Source of the DNA: Pelecanus crispus
Lineage: Eukaryota > Chordata > Aves > Pelecaniformes > Pelecanidae
Direction of reading: 5' to 3'
Assembly (NCBI RefSeq): GCF_030463565.1
Contig: NC_134643.1
Span: forward strand, 125,408,309-125,472,308
Length of the DNA stretch: 64,000 bases
Shown here one piece after another: positions 1 to 12,451 of this stretch. A program made the position numbers and the translations under genes. The notes under the pieces are model-generated. The model saw only the letters and a list, made by a program, of their open reading frames with translations, had not been told where the DNA came from and searched no databases. Each line of letters opens with the position of its first letter. Position 1 is the first letter of the stretch.

Positions 1-45
1 GCCGCCGCCGCCGCCGGAGTTGGAAGGGGCCGGGGGCTCGGCCAT
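1..45 (-). CDS. BRWD1: BRWD1 first coding exon, 5' partial (15 codons)
   Basis: Read on the minus strand from the ATG at 45-43, the frame gives MAEPPAPSNSGGGGG and is still open at the window edge. Human BRWD1 also begins MAEP, and BRWD1 is the next gene beyond HMGN1, on the same strand, in other vertebrates. BRWD1 is a large nuclear protein with WD40 repeats and two bromodomains that binds acetylated histones. None of those domains lies in this window, so the call rests on the start sequence, the CpG-island setting and synteny. The glycine run comes from the GCC repeat at the window edge and looks like a low-complexity insertion in the N-terminus. The plus-strand open frame across the same bases is a GC-rich shadow. 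Confidence 0.7.
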   Translation of the reverse strand, partial: MAEPPAPSNSGGGGG

Positions 46-1350
46 GGCGGCCCCGGCCCGGCGGCTGCCGCTCGCTGGCTCGGCACAATCGCTGCTGGCG
101 GCGGCCGTTGCTGCCCGGGCAGGGATTAGGGCTCAGGCGGCGCCTGGCGCGGGCCGGGCCCGGCTCGGCATAGCCCTGTCAGCGCCGCCCCTCCCCCACC
201 GCCAACCGCCAGCCAACCGCCCCCCCTCCCCCCTCCCCTCCCCTCTCCTCCGCGCGCGGGAGCGAGCCGCCCCCGCCCCCCGCCGGACGCCTCGCTCGCG
301 CTCGCGCTCCTGCTCCCCTCCCCCTGCGCTGGCGCTAGCGCAGCCTCGGCGCCGCCGCCATCGCCCCCGCGCCACCGGCCGCGGCGCCGCCGCTGCCACC
401 TGCGCCGGACACGCCCGGGGGAGGGCGGGGGCAAAAAATAGTCCCCGGCCCGGGCGCCTGGCGGGCGGCGGGGGGGAGAGGGTGCGCGTGTGGCCGCGGG
501 AAGCGCGCGGGGAGGGCGGCGGGGCAGGCGGCGGGCGAGGAGAGCGGGGAGAAAGCGCCCGGTAGGGGAACGAGCGGCGGGGTGGCGGAAGGATTGCGGG
601 AGGAAGGCGGTTGGTGACGGCGCGTTGGTGGGCGGGGCCGCTGTGTGAGGTGGGGGAGGCGCAGCGGGGCGCGCGGCGCGGCCGGCCGTTCGTTCGGCCT
701 TGAGGGGCTGGCGGCGCGCGGACCCTCGGGGAGGAGGCGGGAGACCCCCCCCCCCCCCCGGCTGCCGCCGGTCACCGCTCCGGACGGCCGGGCCCCGGCG
801 GGGACAAACTGCAGCCCGCAGCCCGGCGCCGAGAGGCGGCTGCGGGGCCGGCGGTTCCCCGGGGCGGTGCGGGCGCCGCGGGGCCCAGAGCCGCGTCCTG
901 AAGCTGGTCGCCTGGCGTGCCCCGGGCCGGCGGGGCGCCGGGTGCAGCCGTGCTCCTCCCGCGTTGGCGGAGCTCGGGAGCGGCTCGGGCAGCAGCAGGA
1001 GCGCGTTCGCAACCACCGCATCGGCGGTTTGCATGCGCGATCGGCCGTCTTTCGGCTCCCGCTTGCCGCTTCAGGCGGACCTCCGAGCCGGCTCGGGTCT
1101 CCTCCCCTGCCACCGAGGCTCCGCGGGTGCGATGCTCGGGGGCACCGCGGCTCCCCGAAACCTCGCTTCAGGGAGTGCCGCCTCCCCGCCCCTCCCGAGG
1201 AAGGAATCACTTCACTTGCGTCACCTTTCCAAAACGGGCGGCTTTCGCCCCGTGCCCCGCGCTGCCTCTCTGCAAACAGGTGCCAGCACCACCTCCACCC
1301 CACCCCGGCTTTGCGGGCCTGTGTATGGGGGATGTGGGTTTTTTTTCTTT
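46..1350. promoter_or_regulatory. CpG-island promoter of BRWD1
   Basis: This stretch is very GC- and CpG-rich and falls abruptly to AT-rich sequence after about 1350. It lies directly upstream (minus-strand sense) of the BRWD1 ATG, so it holds the 5' UTR and promoter. Visible elements include GC boxes and an NRF1-like half-site GCATGCGC at 1031-1038. Long open frames here on both strands are a by-product of high GC content; none resembles a known protein. A divergent non-coding transcript is possible but not shown. Confidence 0.75.
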
Positions 1351-4340
1351 CTTACAGTTGCTTCTTGCCTCTGCCCAGCATGAATTCTAAAGTAAACGTA
1401 GCAACGGCTATACTCATGCTGTATTTTAAATCTGAGCTGTCCCTTTTTCCATTCCTCACCTGTGGTGGTTTGGTATGCACTTTTAGAACCTTTGAAGTAA
1501 AATATTTTTACATATCATTGTAGGAATACGTGTGTATTTGATTACTCTCGCTACCTCAGATGTACTTTCAGCTTTTGACAAAGCGCTTCTGTGCGGCCGC
1601 GGCGCAGGCCCAGCGGCAGGCCCCTTCCCCAGGCACGTCCTGGGAGGCAGGCTGCTGCCTCCGCTTCCTCCTCTTCGTGCTCCCACCTCACAGTTCAGGT
1701 ACAAGACAAAACCAGGTATCCTGTCCATTAAAAATCTCTTTTAAGAGAGCGATCCATGGTTTTCCGCCCCCTGCGTCGTTGCAAGCTTCAGCTGCGTCAT
1801 TCGTAAAGGCCACCTGCGTTCCTCTAGAGTTCATTGCCAAACCAACCCCTACTCATTAGCTAAACTTGGATGCACTTCAGCGTCCTGGCTGTGTTCGTGT
1901 TTTAAAGAGCTGTGATCTCACTGACAGTAGAAAATTAATTCCAGAATGGTGCAGCATGAACACGTATGAAACAGCACTCTCTTAACCAGAACTAGTAGCA
2001 GCATACAAATCCGATTGAGTAACTTCAAAGAAACGTGGTGTTCTCTTCATGTTGTTTTGAAATGGATGGTTCTCCATTACGTATGTATTCCATAGTGCTG
2101 TGGGCAAACCTGCACGAGCTGTCGCTCCATTCCTTACTTGCGCACAGCAAACTGATCTGGTATATCGTATAGGAAAGAAGGCTTTTTCTGAAGCACACCC
2201 ATGGAAACTCATCAGATGAATTTAAATGCTTCCACTCCAATTCTCCACAGGCAGAATTGACATTGCCAATATATACAATTCCTCATTTTCTCAGTAGCCA
2301 AACTGGTAAGTTTTTATGGTTACCTGTTGGCATTTCACGCTACGTGAGAAGGGCAACGGTATCCATCTACTGCAGAACCAATCAAAATCCACGGTTGAGT
2401 CACCTACATATTTACTAGACATACTTTATGTAATTAGGAAAGCCCGTTTCATTCTTTATTGCATCAAGCGGGCTGCACTGCCCAAAACATATGTAGGGCT
2501 CCTGATGCAACTACCTCTGTCCTGTCCTTCCAGCATGAAAATTCTACCCTGCAAGAGAGAAGCTGTCACTCATTTGCCCTTACTGAGTCCTTTCACTTCC
2601 ATAAGAAAAAAGCAACTTTTTATCCCCAAGAGTAAGTGTCAGGGAGCAGTTACAATAAATTAAACCATGGATAATAGATGTTAGAGAGAAGATGCTGCAA
2701 GTCAACAGGATCTCCACATCAGAGACTCAAAACACATGGAAAGTAGGCATTTAGGAAAAAGGAGGCAAGAGAGGTTTTTTCAGGGTATTTACCTCCAAGT
2801 TCATTAAGTCATGTAACTGTTTTTGACTTGCTAAAAATAGAAAGTAAAGAATGTCATGTAGCTATGTCATGCTACTACTAAATTAAACCAACAAATAAGG
2901 TAAGGGGGGGGGGTGGGCAGGGGGTTAGAGAAAGTGGCATAAATTTACAGTTTTGGACTATCCAAGAACTTGAAGCCAAAGCCACTGCCAAAACCAGGGG
3001 TGCTCTGCTAGGAGCACAGCTGTGGTGGAGTTGGACTGGAAGCGTATCTTCGTCCAGCATTGGAGGACATCCTATATATAAGCTAAAGAAAAGGTAAACA
3101 TTGCTTTGAGGGAAAAATAGTAAAATGCTTTCTCAAATGAAAGCATTGTTTAAGAGAACAAGTTAGAGCTGAAACTGAAGTGTTTTTTAGAAATAGCTGT
3201 ATGACAATTTGAAAAAGGCACCAAAAATGTTACAGGAAGCAGATACTGTGCTTGCAGGTGTTACTTAAGACCATAAACACATTCTCAGTCAAAGGGAAAA
3301 ACAAAGACACAAAGAATGAACGTTACTTCTTGATCTTGACTCCTCCCAAGTCAAGGTTGACAGTTGTCTGACTGGCATCAAACAGATTGGCAAGATAAAA
3401 CCATGCTACTACCTGCCACAATCCAGCAAAATAATGTGAAATGGGGAAAAAACCTGCAAAACAACCCTGCACTCAGTGGGAGAACTGAAGTAATGTTGCA
3501 GTAGACCCGATTTTTTATTTGAAGTAATATATACTTAATATGCCCCCTTCTGATGAAAGGCCATTAAATCTTCAACAAGACATTTAATTTTCTCAAATCC
3601 AGCACGGGAGAATTAGGACAGCGTTGCGCTACATGAACTAGCTCTCAGCACAGCTGTGCTTTATTTGAAACAACGCTCTGTCAACCTGCAAAGCTTTACA
3701 CAGCAGGTACACTGGCTCGCAGCACAGTAAGCTCACCGAGCAGCTCATCAGCACCGAAAGGGAAGTTTTCTTGTGCTTCCCTCCCGGCTCCTGCCCAGGC
3801 TGTTCCACGGTCTCTCCTCTGTGGGTGGCATCAAACGCCATCCATCGATCCTCCATTACATGAACTCAGCCACCTGGGGAAGTTCACAGCCTAGGTTCAT
3901 TTTTTCCCCAGACATCTGAAGCTTTATTGATTTTAAGGCAGGGTTTGGGGAAACTCCAGTACTGTTCCAACACAACAGCAACACCATCTGATGGGTTACC
4001 ATTCAAGAGGATCGCTTCGTGCTTCTTCCTTAAAGCAGTTATTTACACAAGAGTGCGTATGCAAACTCCTAGATGCCGAACAAATGAAAACATCTGATGC
4101 TTACCAGTTACTGACTTTTTTTTTTTTTTTTTAAAAGGTAGCAGAAGCAGCACTAGGCTATCAGCTTTCAAACCGGAAGTCCAGATTAAGACTGCAACAG
4201 TTTTCTACTTGCTACTCACTCCCTGCATTACCACCTATCTCTTGAAAAGTACATTTTTAACAATGTTAAGGACATGGTTAAGAATCAGAAACTACACCAC
4301 TTGGATTGTGAGTTGTCATAGTCAATGCAGGAGCTGCAGA
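1351..4340. other. intergenic region between BRWD1 and HMGN1
   Basis: AT-rich unique-looking sequence with no recognisable exon. It contains short homopolymer runs (a G run near 2905, a T run at 4118-4132) and a perfect MEF2-type consensus CTAAAAATAG near 2832. I see no clear interspersed repeat or RNA gene. Confidence 0.6.
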
Positions 4341-4361
4341 AACATCCTTTCATAATCAAGA

Positions 4362-5174
4362 TTTATTTGGCTTTTGTTTGGTGATCACAGACACTATGAA
4401 CAATTTTACAATCGTTTTTATTCACATAGTTTTTTTTAAATCTAAAACCTGATTTTTTTCTAAGACTATTTGAAATATTTTTTGTTTGATCTTTGTAGAC
4501 AAGCTGTCCTTTAAAAATGGATGTGACGTTCCAGTATCTTGAATACTGACGTAACAAGTTACATCTGCCAAGTAGAAACTTTTACTTAATCAGTCTTTAA
4601 AGATGTAATAAAAGGTTCCAATCTTGTGCATCAGAGCTACAAAGTTGTTGGAAAAAAATAAAGCTGCAACTACCAAAAATAACTTTGTCACAGATATACA
4701 TCACTCAGCAAGAAAACTAGGGAGCAGTTTTATTAGATAAGCAATTCTACTGATGGTACAACCATAGATAAAGATAAATAACTAAAACGTTAAGACATTC
4801 TCAACATACCATTATGAATTCGAAAGTCTGATCGTGTTATGCTTTGTTTAATAGGATAGAAAAACTGTCCTCAGTCTATGGAACGTGGAGCCTCACCAAG
4901 GCTTCAAAGCCCTCTCCTTAATGTAACATGCCATTAATTTCTGGTTTCATAGAAAACAGACAACCAGTACATGATTTTACCACTTAAAAAAAGCATTTGC
5001 ACGTATCTAAATATGTAAAAAAAAGGGTTGAGTTGGGATTCTCTCCTTTTTAAAAATGTGCTTTCTAGAACTACTAAAAAACTTGCATTTACAAAATAGT
5101 TGATAAAAATATTCCTCTGAATTGTACAAGAAGAAAGGTATAAGGACCACCAGTTAAAGACTTGGTACCAGATG
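4362..5174 (-). other. HMGN1: HMGN1 3' UTR with candidate poly(A) signals
   Basis: The AT-rich tract downstream of the HMGN1 stop contains minus-strand AATAAA motifs, one at 4367-4362 and others closer to the stop. A long 3' UTR of this size is usual for HMGN1. The exact cleavage site cannot be fixed from sequence alone; 4362 is the most distal strong candidate considered. Confidence 0.5.
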
Positions 5175-5222
5175 TTACTCAGGCTTAGCTTCTTTCTCTA
5201 CTGCTGCATCAGATGCTGGGGT
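5175..5222 (-). CDS. HMGN1: HMGN1 exon 6 (terminal coding exon)
   Basis: Fifteen codons, TPASDAAVEKEAKPE, then TAA at 5177-5175. Acceptor TTTTCAG lies before 5222. Acidic C-terminus of the HMGN regulatory domain. Confidence 0.95.
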   Translation of the reverse strand, partial: TPASDAAVEKEAKPE

Positions 5223-8200
5223 CTGAAAAGAAGACAAAGAACAAAAACAAACACAGAACACTTCAATGCAGAAAATTTCTAAGTGACTCAGCCTCTTAGT
5301 TCGTAGTTATTTTAATGCACGAGTTAGCTAACTTGACATACAGAACAACCACAGCTCGTTTCTACATATTGTGCTTTACAGTTAATAAATTGGTGTCATG
5401 ATCTTCTTATTTCTCTGGATAATGACCTACTAAAACCAAGCTGTCCTGAAAAGGCTTCTATCTCCTCAGATGCATCAGTATGAATTTCAGAATGTTCCTA
5501 TTGTTACTACTTGATACACACTGCAAAGGATTTTTTTTTTTTTTTAAAGAACAAAGCCCATTTCAAGAATTACTGCCTTCATGACAGGAAAAGGGGGCTT
5601 TTTAACCTACTAAGCTGAAATCCCTGCATACAGGGTGTTTAGAAAAGACACTATACATAGACTTCATGCATTTAAATTTCAGTGCAGCACTGTTAACATA
5701 TTGTCAAATCTTACCATGTTTTAAAGTAACTAAGACGTAGAAACACAGTACTGCATTAAACATGATTTTGTAAAAATACATTCAGTGAAACTGAACAGTA
5801 GCAACAGAGTTACATGCTGTTTTCAAGTCAAGTCTCTATATGCTGTACCTCAACTTCAGAACAAGTTCATACAAACTTGATTGATTAAAACTACAACCCC
5901 ATTTAAGATTGGAAAACTCGCTGCATTTGCAACATAGGTTAGTAAAAAGGAATGTAACGTATCTATTAACATAAAAACTATACTTAACTATTCCAAACCT
6001 TCGCAGCACCACCAGCAGAACAGATTGTTCAATCACATTTGTACCCAAACAGAAACCCTAACACCCATTCAGTCTTTACTGCCGCCTGGGGGAAGCTTCT
6101 AAGTATGGAAGCCATTTCCACTCCCAGGCGTTAGTCTCTGTGAGTGTCACCAGAAGTCGTCCCTGGCCCTTCACCAGGCCATGGATTAACAACAGCATCA
6201 CTGACACTGTTGTCCTGAGTGAGAGCAGCAACGTCCAACAGGACAACCTATACCTCTGCCTCATCTAGACTTAGGTATTATATTAAACCTACAATTTTGG
6301 CTGGCGTGACTGACGCGAGACCAGCATGAAGATGTGCCCCAGAAGTCATCATCCATTCCTTGTAAATTTACATCATCTCTGCACTAGTGTACTGAATAGA
6401 CCCCAGTTGAGAAATATGCCAAATTTAACTTTCACTGGTATTGCTGAAAGACTACGTGTACAAATTAAGAGACTACATTATGCGACAGTAATGCAGAGCC
6501 AGAGCTACACAGAAAGTTAAGCCAACTAAAGAATTCCTAGTTATAGCACAACTTTTTCCAAAGATCACACTGTGAGCTTGCAAAAGAAAAACTGTTACCC
6601 CAAACTAAGTTGTCTTGTACACTCAAGTACCATCCTGTACCTTTGTTACCCACCAAAACACATCATCTACCTAAAAACCACTCTTTTCCTCTATTTGAAG
6701 ATCTGTCTGCACACTGATAGATCAGTGTGACAGGATTCAGACAGACTTTTTTCCCCTACCTTAAAAAAAAAAAAAATTACTTTTCAATGCAACAGCCAGA
6801 CAGGAAGCATGAATCACACACTTAAATTAAAAAAAACATCTGACTATCTGATCAGCAAACTCCACTGAACTAATTGAGTGAGGTGTTCAATACTGCAGAA
6901 ACCTGAGACTAATTCTAGGCCTGTTACCACATGAAGACTTGTGTTTCATTCAGTTGTTAACAGCTGCCCTAGTAAGAGGCACTGCTTCTCCCTACAGAGC
7001 TTGTCCTAAATTTAAAACTAAATTATGTCCACATTCCAGAAAAAGAATGCAGCGTGGAGTTTGTTTTAAGTTAGATGGTCAGCGACTCCAAAAACTTCAG
7101 CAACATGGTCATTTTAGCACAGTACTATAGCCAAGACTGATTTGGCATGTTCATTTCTTCAGCAACAACAACTAGTAGTAGTTCTTGCACTTTCTCTTCC
7201 ATCCCTGCACCAATCTGCCCCTTCTACCAGCTGCGTCTGTATCTCTGACTCCTATAAACATTATCTCAACTTTGGTTACATCATTTCAACTTTGGGTTTT
7301 CAGTGAAAACTGTTTCCAGTCCCAAGAAAATTAGTATTCCATTTGTCAAAAAACTTTTGTAGCAAGGAGGAACCTCTCTTCCAGTAACAGCAAAGGCAGA
7401 CTAAAACCCAAACCAAACCCTCCGAAGACAGACACCCCCACACACACGCACGCAGAGCAATATCCCCTCTGTACACCCTGTATGTCCTATTTTGCCAAGA
7501 CCTACCTGCAGGGAAAACAGCCCATCTCTGAAGGACATTATCCTGTTTCACAACTTTGGTAAAATTCTCACACTTTTCCTTAATTTCAGGGACTGTTATC
7601 ACATCACTGCAACTCTTTTTGGGGCAACTAGAACTTTCCAGGTATATCTACGAATGTTTCAACAGCCTACATCTGTCTTTTGACAGAAACAGATTCTATT
7701 ATAAGAACTGCATATGTTTCCGATAGATGTTTGGATAAAACAGTGCAGTAAGTTATCCAGCTGCTTTGCACCAAAGAATACAGACAACTTTACCTCCTCA
7801 CTTTTAGCTTCCCCATTTTCTGCAGGCGAGTTGTCCTTTGTCTGTTCTTGGTTTGTCTCTTCTGTCTGTTTTCCTTTAGGCCCCTTTTTCCCCTTTGACT
7901 GAGCTTTCTTGTCCTCAGATTTATCCTACAATGCGATAAATTTCCAGTGAGTAAATTCCTATGACCTACTAGGTAAACTTTGAAAATAATAAGAAACACA
8001 CAAAACCAAGACAGACTTGCCAAACAGCAACTACCAACAGCCAATGAGCTAATACATAGTTCAACTGCCAAAAAAGTTTTCCAAATTATACACAGACAAA
8101 CAATCACAGTTTCAGATGGTCAGTAAAATGAGAGAATCAAACTGGGACAAGATGATAACTAGATTCTAGTGGCTAGACAGAGCAATTCGTAATGTATAAT

Positions 8201-11200
8201 TTAACCTCATGGCTCAAAAAAAACCCAGCAATGCAGTCCTTCCATGCTGTAAATAGAAAGCACTTCAAACGCTCTTTTTCCTCTTATATTGATAAGCGGG
8301 AATTTCAGTAACTTAACCTAAATAAATGCATCGCCTAGAAGCATCATCTTCAGTGCTCCATTGTTAGTATCTCAGTCACATCCTCTGTACCTACACAACT
8401 GTTGTTAAATGGGTAGCAAAGAAGTATTTGTTAAAGAGCTACTTCCATATAAATACATAATACATCCTCCCAGACATTCCTTGCAGCAACCAAATGCTAC
8501 AAAGTTTGCCCATCCTCCAGCTGATCCCCTACTTACAGAACATTTCTATCAACTCAGAATTACATAAATGCACTGGTTTTGACACCATCTGTCACACGTT
8601 ACAATACTAACAAAAATTTTCAATAAACGACAAACTGTAAAACTTTTTCTGGGCAGGTACAATGTGAGTAAGTGGCATGAGAACATAACGCATTCATACT
8701 TCTAAGCAGAAGACCACTACACTGATCTACCTTAAAATGCATCTAACCTCATTAAAAATATTGTGTGCATTTCATAAGCATGTTCTTCAAATTATGTCCC
8801 AATTTGTTGTCTCTGATCTAAACTTCATTCCAAGAAATAAAGTTTTCATTTTTTGCATATTTTAAGTACTGTAGAAATGTGTACCTCAAATTACTATTAG
8901 AAACCATTTGGTCAGAAGTATTCCATACTATCTTCACTCCAATCATTTTTCCTTATAAAAACCATGCAACTTCCTTACTTTACACATGCACCTTTTTAAT
9001 ACCTATCTGAATATGTTTCTTATTTTACACGAATGCTCACGTAAAATATTGTGTTCATGAAAATACGGTTTTGTCAACCAATTGCAACTATTCAGCAAAA
9101 GTTCTAAGTGTGTCACAGCACTGGATACAAACATGTAGTAAATTACTTACATATACAAGAGATGCAAGGTAAAAAAAAAAAAATCAACGCTGAAGCATCT
9201 TATGTCAGGTAACTAAATCATCGATGTCTACAAAACTTTAGAAATCCTTTGCTCCTGTTTTTAGAAAAGCTAATTTTTTAAATGCTCAAGAGTACAGAGA
9301 AAAGAGCTGAAACATGCTAATGGAAAAAAAAATCCTTTAAAAAGTTATAAAGGCTAAACTCAGTATTACAAATTCACGTAACAATTTCACAACAGACTTC
9401 TGAGTTTTGATTGTCAAAATATATTTTTCTTCATTCATATTTATTTAAAAAAAAATCCCACAAAGTAACTCCATAATGAGCAAACTTCTCCCACCCAGAA
9501 AAAATACTGTCAGTAAAGTTTTAAAAAGTTACAAAGTTGATGCAAAGAAGCATCTTTTGATGGATCAAATCCAGAAAAAAAGATGATAATTTTTCTAAAA
9601 AAAAAAAAAAAATTCTATAATTTGACTGGTATGTAACAGTGAAGTATTTCTGCAACCCATTTGAAGAAAGTCCAGAGATAGCTAAAATGAGAAAGTACTG
9701 AAACTGAAGTAGTAAATCACCATCAGTACAAAAGAGATTTTTATATTAACAAGGAGAAAAATTTCCAAATGACAAAAGATTTTGGTGACAGTATGAGTTT
9801 TAGAACAAATAGGATCAAATGTAAAACCAGTTATACTTGAGTTGCCAATGGTAATACCTATTAAAAAAAAAATCCTTCACATATTCACACTACAGCAGCA
9901 TTCCACAGGTGCCTTGCGCAAGCTGTTCTACTTAATATTCTGAGATGACAATTGTTTGTGATGTACTTGGTTTACACGGATACATTCCCAGCTATGAACT
10001 ATGGAAATGTTTCTTTCTAGAAGTGAAGTAGTTATAGCCAGCAAGTCAGCATCACATATTATCAGTCGTCATCAACTAGCAGCATTAAGAATTAGATGCA
10101 CCGACACAAAGACACTGGGAAAAAAAAAGAAGAGCGTCAGAACCAAAGTAAAACTGGAAATCTTCCCCAAATTCTTTAGGCTTACAACTTCGAGAATGGG
10201 AATGCACTGATATTTAAACCACTGGAATGAAGGTGCATTGCTGATAAGTAACTGTTCAGTAGGATTAATAAAATGAAAACAGCAAAAAGTCTGCAAAGCA
10301 GAATTCTGTATTAGTGTATACGAAATGCTCTTAATCCGTACATTAAAAGGAAAAGCTTATAATCACAAGGGAACACTTAAAAACACATATACAAACAAGG
10401 CAACAGATACACAGCCTGTTTTATTTCTCCCAAGAAACAAAGAATAAAAACAAAGAATAACCTCAGTTATTGGCACTGTGGAGGCTATACTGAAAAACTG
10501 AAAGATCATACTAAACCACGCTTACTTACATACACAGAAAGACCTGAAAGCCAGACTACGTGAATGGAAACTCCGATCTTTTTCAGTGGCTGCCTAAGTA
10601 ATTCAAGTATTTTTTTTTCCTGTCCTAACACACTGCTTCAAATTGTGAGTATATTTTATCCCCTCTTGTTACAGTGATGAAATACAATCCTACATAGAGT
10701 TGCTTCGACATTCAAGTAGTTCTGCTCAGTACCAAAGTACCCTCTAACACCCATGAATCAGCGCCCGCATTTCCACGCAATACCTGGAGTGTGTAAGAAT
10801 CTACTCAGACAGCAGTGGAATGTACCTGTGGATAACTGGCGGAAGTACTAGAAAAATGACGCTTCAGCTAAACGAGCGTTCCCACATGGAACATGCGAGG
10901 ATGGGTGAAGACATTCAGACGCCGTGCGCTGATGACACGGAACGGGTCGCCACCGGGCCCTGGCCCAACGAACTCGACCACCTCCTCTCCCTCCCCTCTT
11001 CCCAGTGACGCTCACCTTGGCCGCTAACTTTTTTGGTTTCGGCTCTGCTTTGGCAGGAGCAGGTTTCTGAGAAGAAAGAACAAGCAAGGGAGAGTTTCAG
11101 CCTTCGGTCATCCCCTTTTCGGCACAGGAAGACACAGGCACACGCAGCCCCATCCCACCCCCCGCTCCCGTACTTACAGCGGACAGCCGCGCCGATCGCC

Positions 11201-11861
11201 TCTTCGGCTACAGACGGGGAAAAGAGAGAGGGACACGGCCGTGAGCGGGCGGGCGGGAGGACCGGCAGCGGGCCGGGGCGGGCCCCGCCTGGCCCCCGCC
11301 GCCCCCCCGGCCCGGCCCCGCCCCGGGCACCTACCTCCGCGGGGGCCTCCCCGTCCGCCGCCGTCACCTGCCAAGACAAACGGCGCGCGTCAGGCGGCGC
11401 AGGCGCCCCGGGCCGGCGGCCACGTGACGCCGCCGCTCGCCCGCCCCCCCGCCCGCCCCTTCCCGCCGCCGCTTTCGGATTCCCAGTCCCGGAGAGGCGA
11501 GGCGGCCGGCGAGACCCCGCCGAACCTTCCAGGCCACCACCGCCGCCCCTGGCGGGGCCTCCGTCAGGGGTTGCGCGGCGCTGGCTGGCGAGGGGAAGGC
11601 GCCGGCCTCAACCAGCGAGCGCTGGCAGCACCGGTGCCCGCGGAGCGGCCGCTTCCCTCGGCGCCCCGTCCCCGCGCGGTCAGACCGCCCCACACCCCAG
11701 TCTCCCCCCCCTCCACCACCACCACCACCACCACCCCCCCACACCCACACCCACCCGCCCGTCCCTGCGGCGCTGGCGCAGGGGCCGCCCGGGACAGCGC
11801 GGTTCCCCCCCGCGTCGTCGCCTCCGCCGGCTCCCGCCCGCTTCACCTTTCTCTTGGGCAT
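5175..11861 (-). CDS. HMGN1: HMGN1, high mobility group nucleosome-binding protein 1 (6 coding exons)
   Basis: Six minus-strand exons join in phase with GT-AG sites: 11861-11847, 11367-11335, 11207-11178, 11066-11016, 7925-7794 and 5222-5175, total 102 residues (human HMGN1 is 100). Order of parts: N-terminal MPKRK; a divergent linker VTAADGEAPAE; the nucleosome-binding core PKRRSARLSA with the invariant RRSARLSA; a Lys/Pro/Ala-rich stretch; a Lys-rich exon containing GKKGPKGK; and an acidic C-terminus ending EAKPE. HMGN proteins bind the nucleosome acidic patch and DNA without sequence specificity, oppose linker histone H1 and keep chromatin open. All exon boundaries are in phase 0, as in the family. 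Intron 4 (7926-11015) and intron 5 (5223-7793) are the long ones. The gene fires from the CpG island shared head-to-head with GET1. Identification is very secure; only the UTR ends are uncertain. Confidence 0.96.
5223..7793 (-). other. HMGN1 intron 5
   Basis: AT-rich intron of about 2.6 kb. Short A/T homopolymers only (5530, 6763). No recognisable repeat or second gene. Confidence 0.7.
7794..7925 (-). CDS. HMGN1: HMGN1 exon 5
   Basis: Forty-four codons beginning DKSEDKKAQSKGKKGPKGK and ending GEAKSEE, with acceptor TAG before 7925 and donor GTAAAG after 7794. Contains the second basic cluster and the start of the acidic regulatory tail. Confidence 0.96.
7926..11015 (-). other. HMGN1 intron 4
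   Basis: AT-rich intron of about 3.1 kb with several A and T runs (for example near 9170 and 9600). No repeat family, exon or RNA gene recognised; the plus-strand open frame near 10000 has no family likeness. Confidence 0.7.
11016..11066 (-). CDS. HMGN1: HMGN1 exon 4
   Basis: Seventeen codons, KPAPAKAEPKPKKLAAK, with acceptor TCAG and donor GTGAGC. Completes the positively charged nucleosome-binding domain. Confidence 0.95.
11178..11207 (-). CDS. HMGN1: HMGN1 exon 3, nucleosome-binding core
   Basis: Ten codons, PKRRSARLSA, with acceptor TAG before 11207 and donor GTAAGTA after 11178. It contains the arginines and serines that contact the H2A-H2B acidic patch in the family. Confidence 0.96.
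11335..11367 (-). CDS. HMGN1: HMGN1 exon 2
   Basis: Eleven codons reading VTAADGEAPAE between an acceptor CAG (11370-11368) and a donor GTAGGT. This is the least conserved exon of the family. Confidence 0.9.
11713..11735. repeat. CAC trinucleotide microsatellite
   Basis: About seven CAC/ACC units followed by a C-rich tract, in HMGN1 intron 1. Non-coding in the spliced HMGN1 transcript. Confidence 0.8.
11847..11861 (-). CDS. HMGN1: HMGN1 exon 1 (coding part)
   Basis: ATG at 11861-11859 encodes MPKRK, the invariant HMGN start, followed by donor GTGAAG at 11846-11841. Confidence 0.95.
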
Positions 11862-12078
11862 GGCGAGGCTGCGCGCCGGCAGCTCCCGGCCGCGACCCCC
11901 GGAGCTGCTACTGCTGCTGCTGCGGCGGCGGCGGTGGCTCCCGCCCGGCTGCTGCGCGCGCTGCTGGGTGCCTCACGGCCAGCCGCTGCGGCTGCCTGCG
12001 AGCCAGCCTCGCTGCGCAGGGAAACCGCCCCCCCCCCCCATCCCAGCAGCGCCAGCGGCACCGCAACAGGATCCAGCC

Positions 12079-12190
12079 GGATTGGAAGGGGGGGGGGCGG
12101 GAGGGGGCGACGGCGGGGGGAGGAGGAGGGACGGACGCTCCCCGCTCTTCGGCGGCGGCCGCCGGCACCGCCCCCCCCCCCCCCCAAGGA
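12079..12190. repeat. G/C homopolymer runs with quadruplex-forming potential
   Basis: Successive runs of six to ten or more Gs (about 12088-12130, plus strand) followed by a run of Cs (about 12170-12185) lie between the two start codons. At least four G tracts occur close together, the requirement for a G-quadruplex. Such tracts are also prone to sequencing-length errors. Confidence 0.6.
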
Positions 12191-12451
12191 GGGGGCCACC
12201 TCTACGGGGCGGGGCCAGGCGGCTGCCAACGGCGCCTCTTGCGCGCGCGCGCCCCTCCCCGCCGGGCGCGAGGCGGGATCGTTGAGCCCCTTGCCGGGGT
12301 GGAGAGGAGGGCGGGGGTAAAATGGCGGGGGGGGGGGGGTTGGGAGTAAAATGGCGGGGGCGGCCTCTTGATTGGCCAGCCCGCGTCACGTGACTGCACC
12401 TGTCCCCGCTTCCCCTCGGACGCACACCCGCCCGCCGGCCCGCGTGCGCCA

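Noticed and set aside
20-1523. Many long open frames on both strands in the first 1.5 kb
   Set aside because: Arg/Pro/Gly/Ala-rich, overlapping on all frames, with no family motif; expected in a CpG island with few stop codons.
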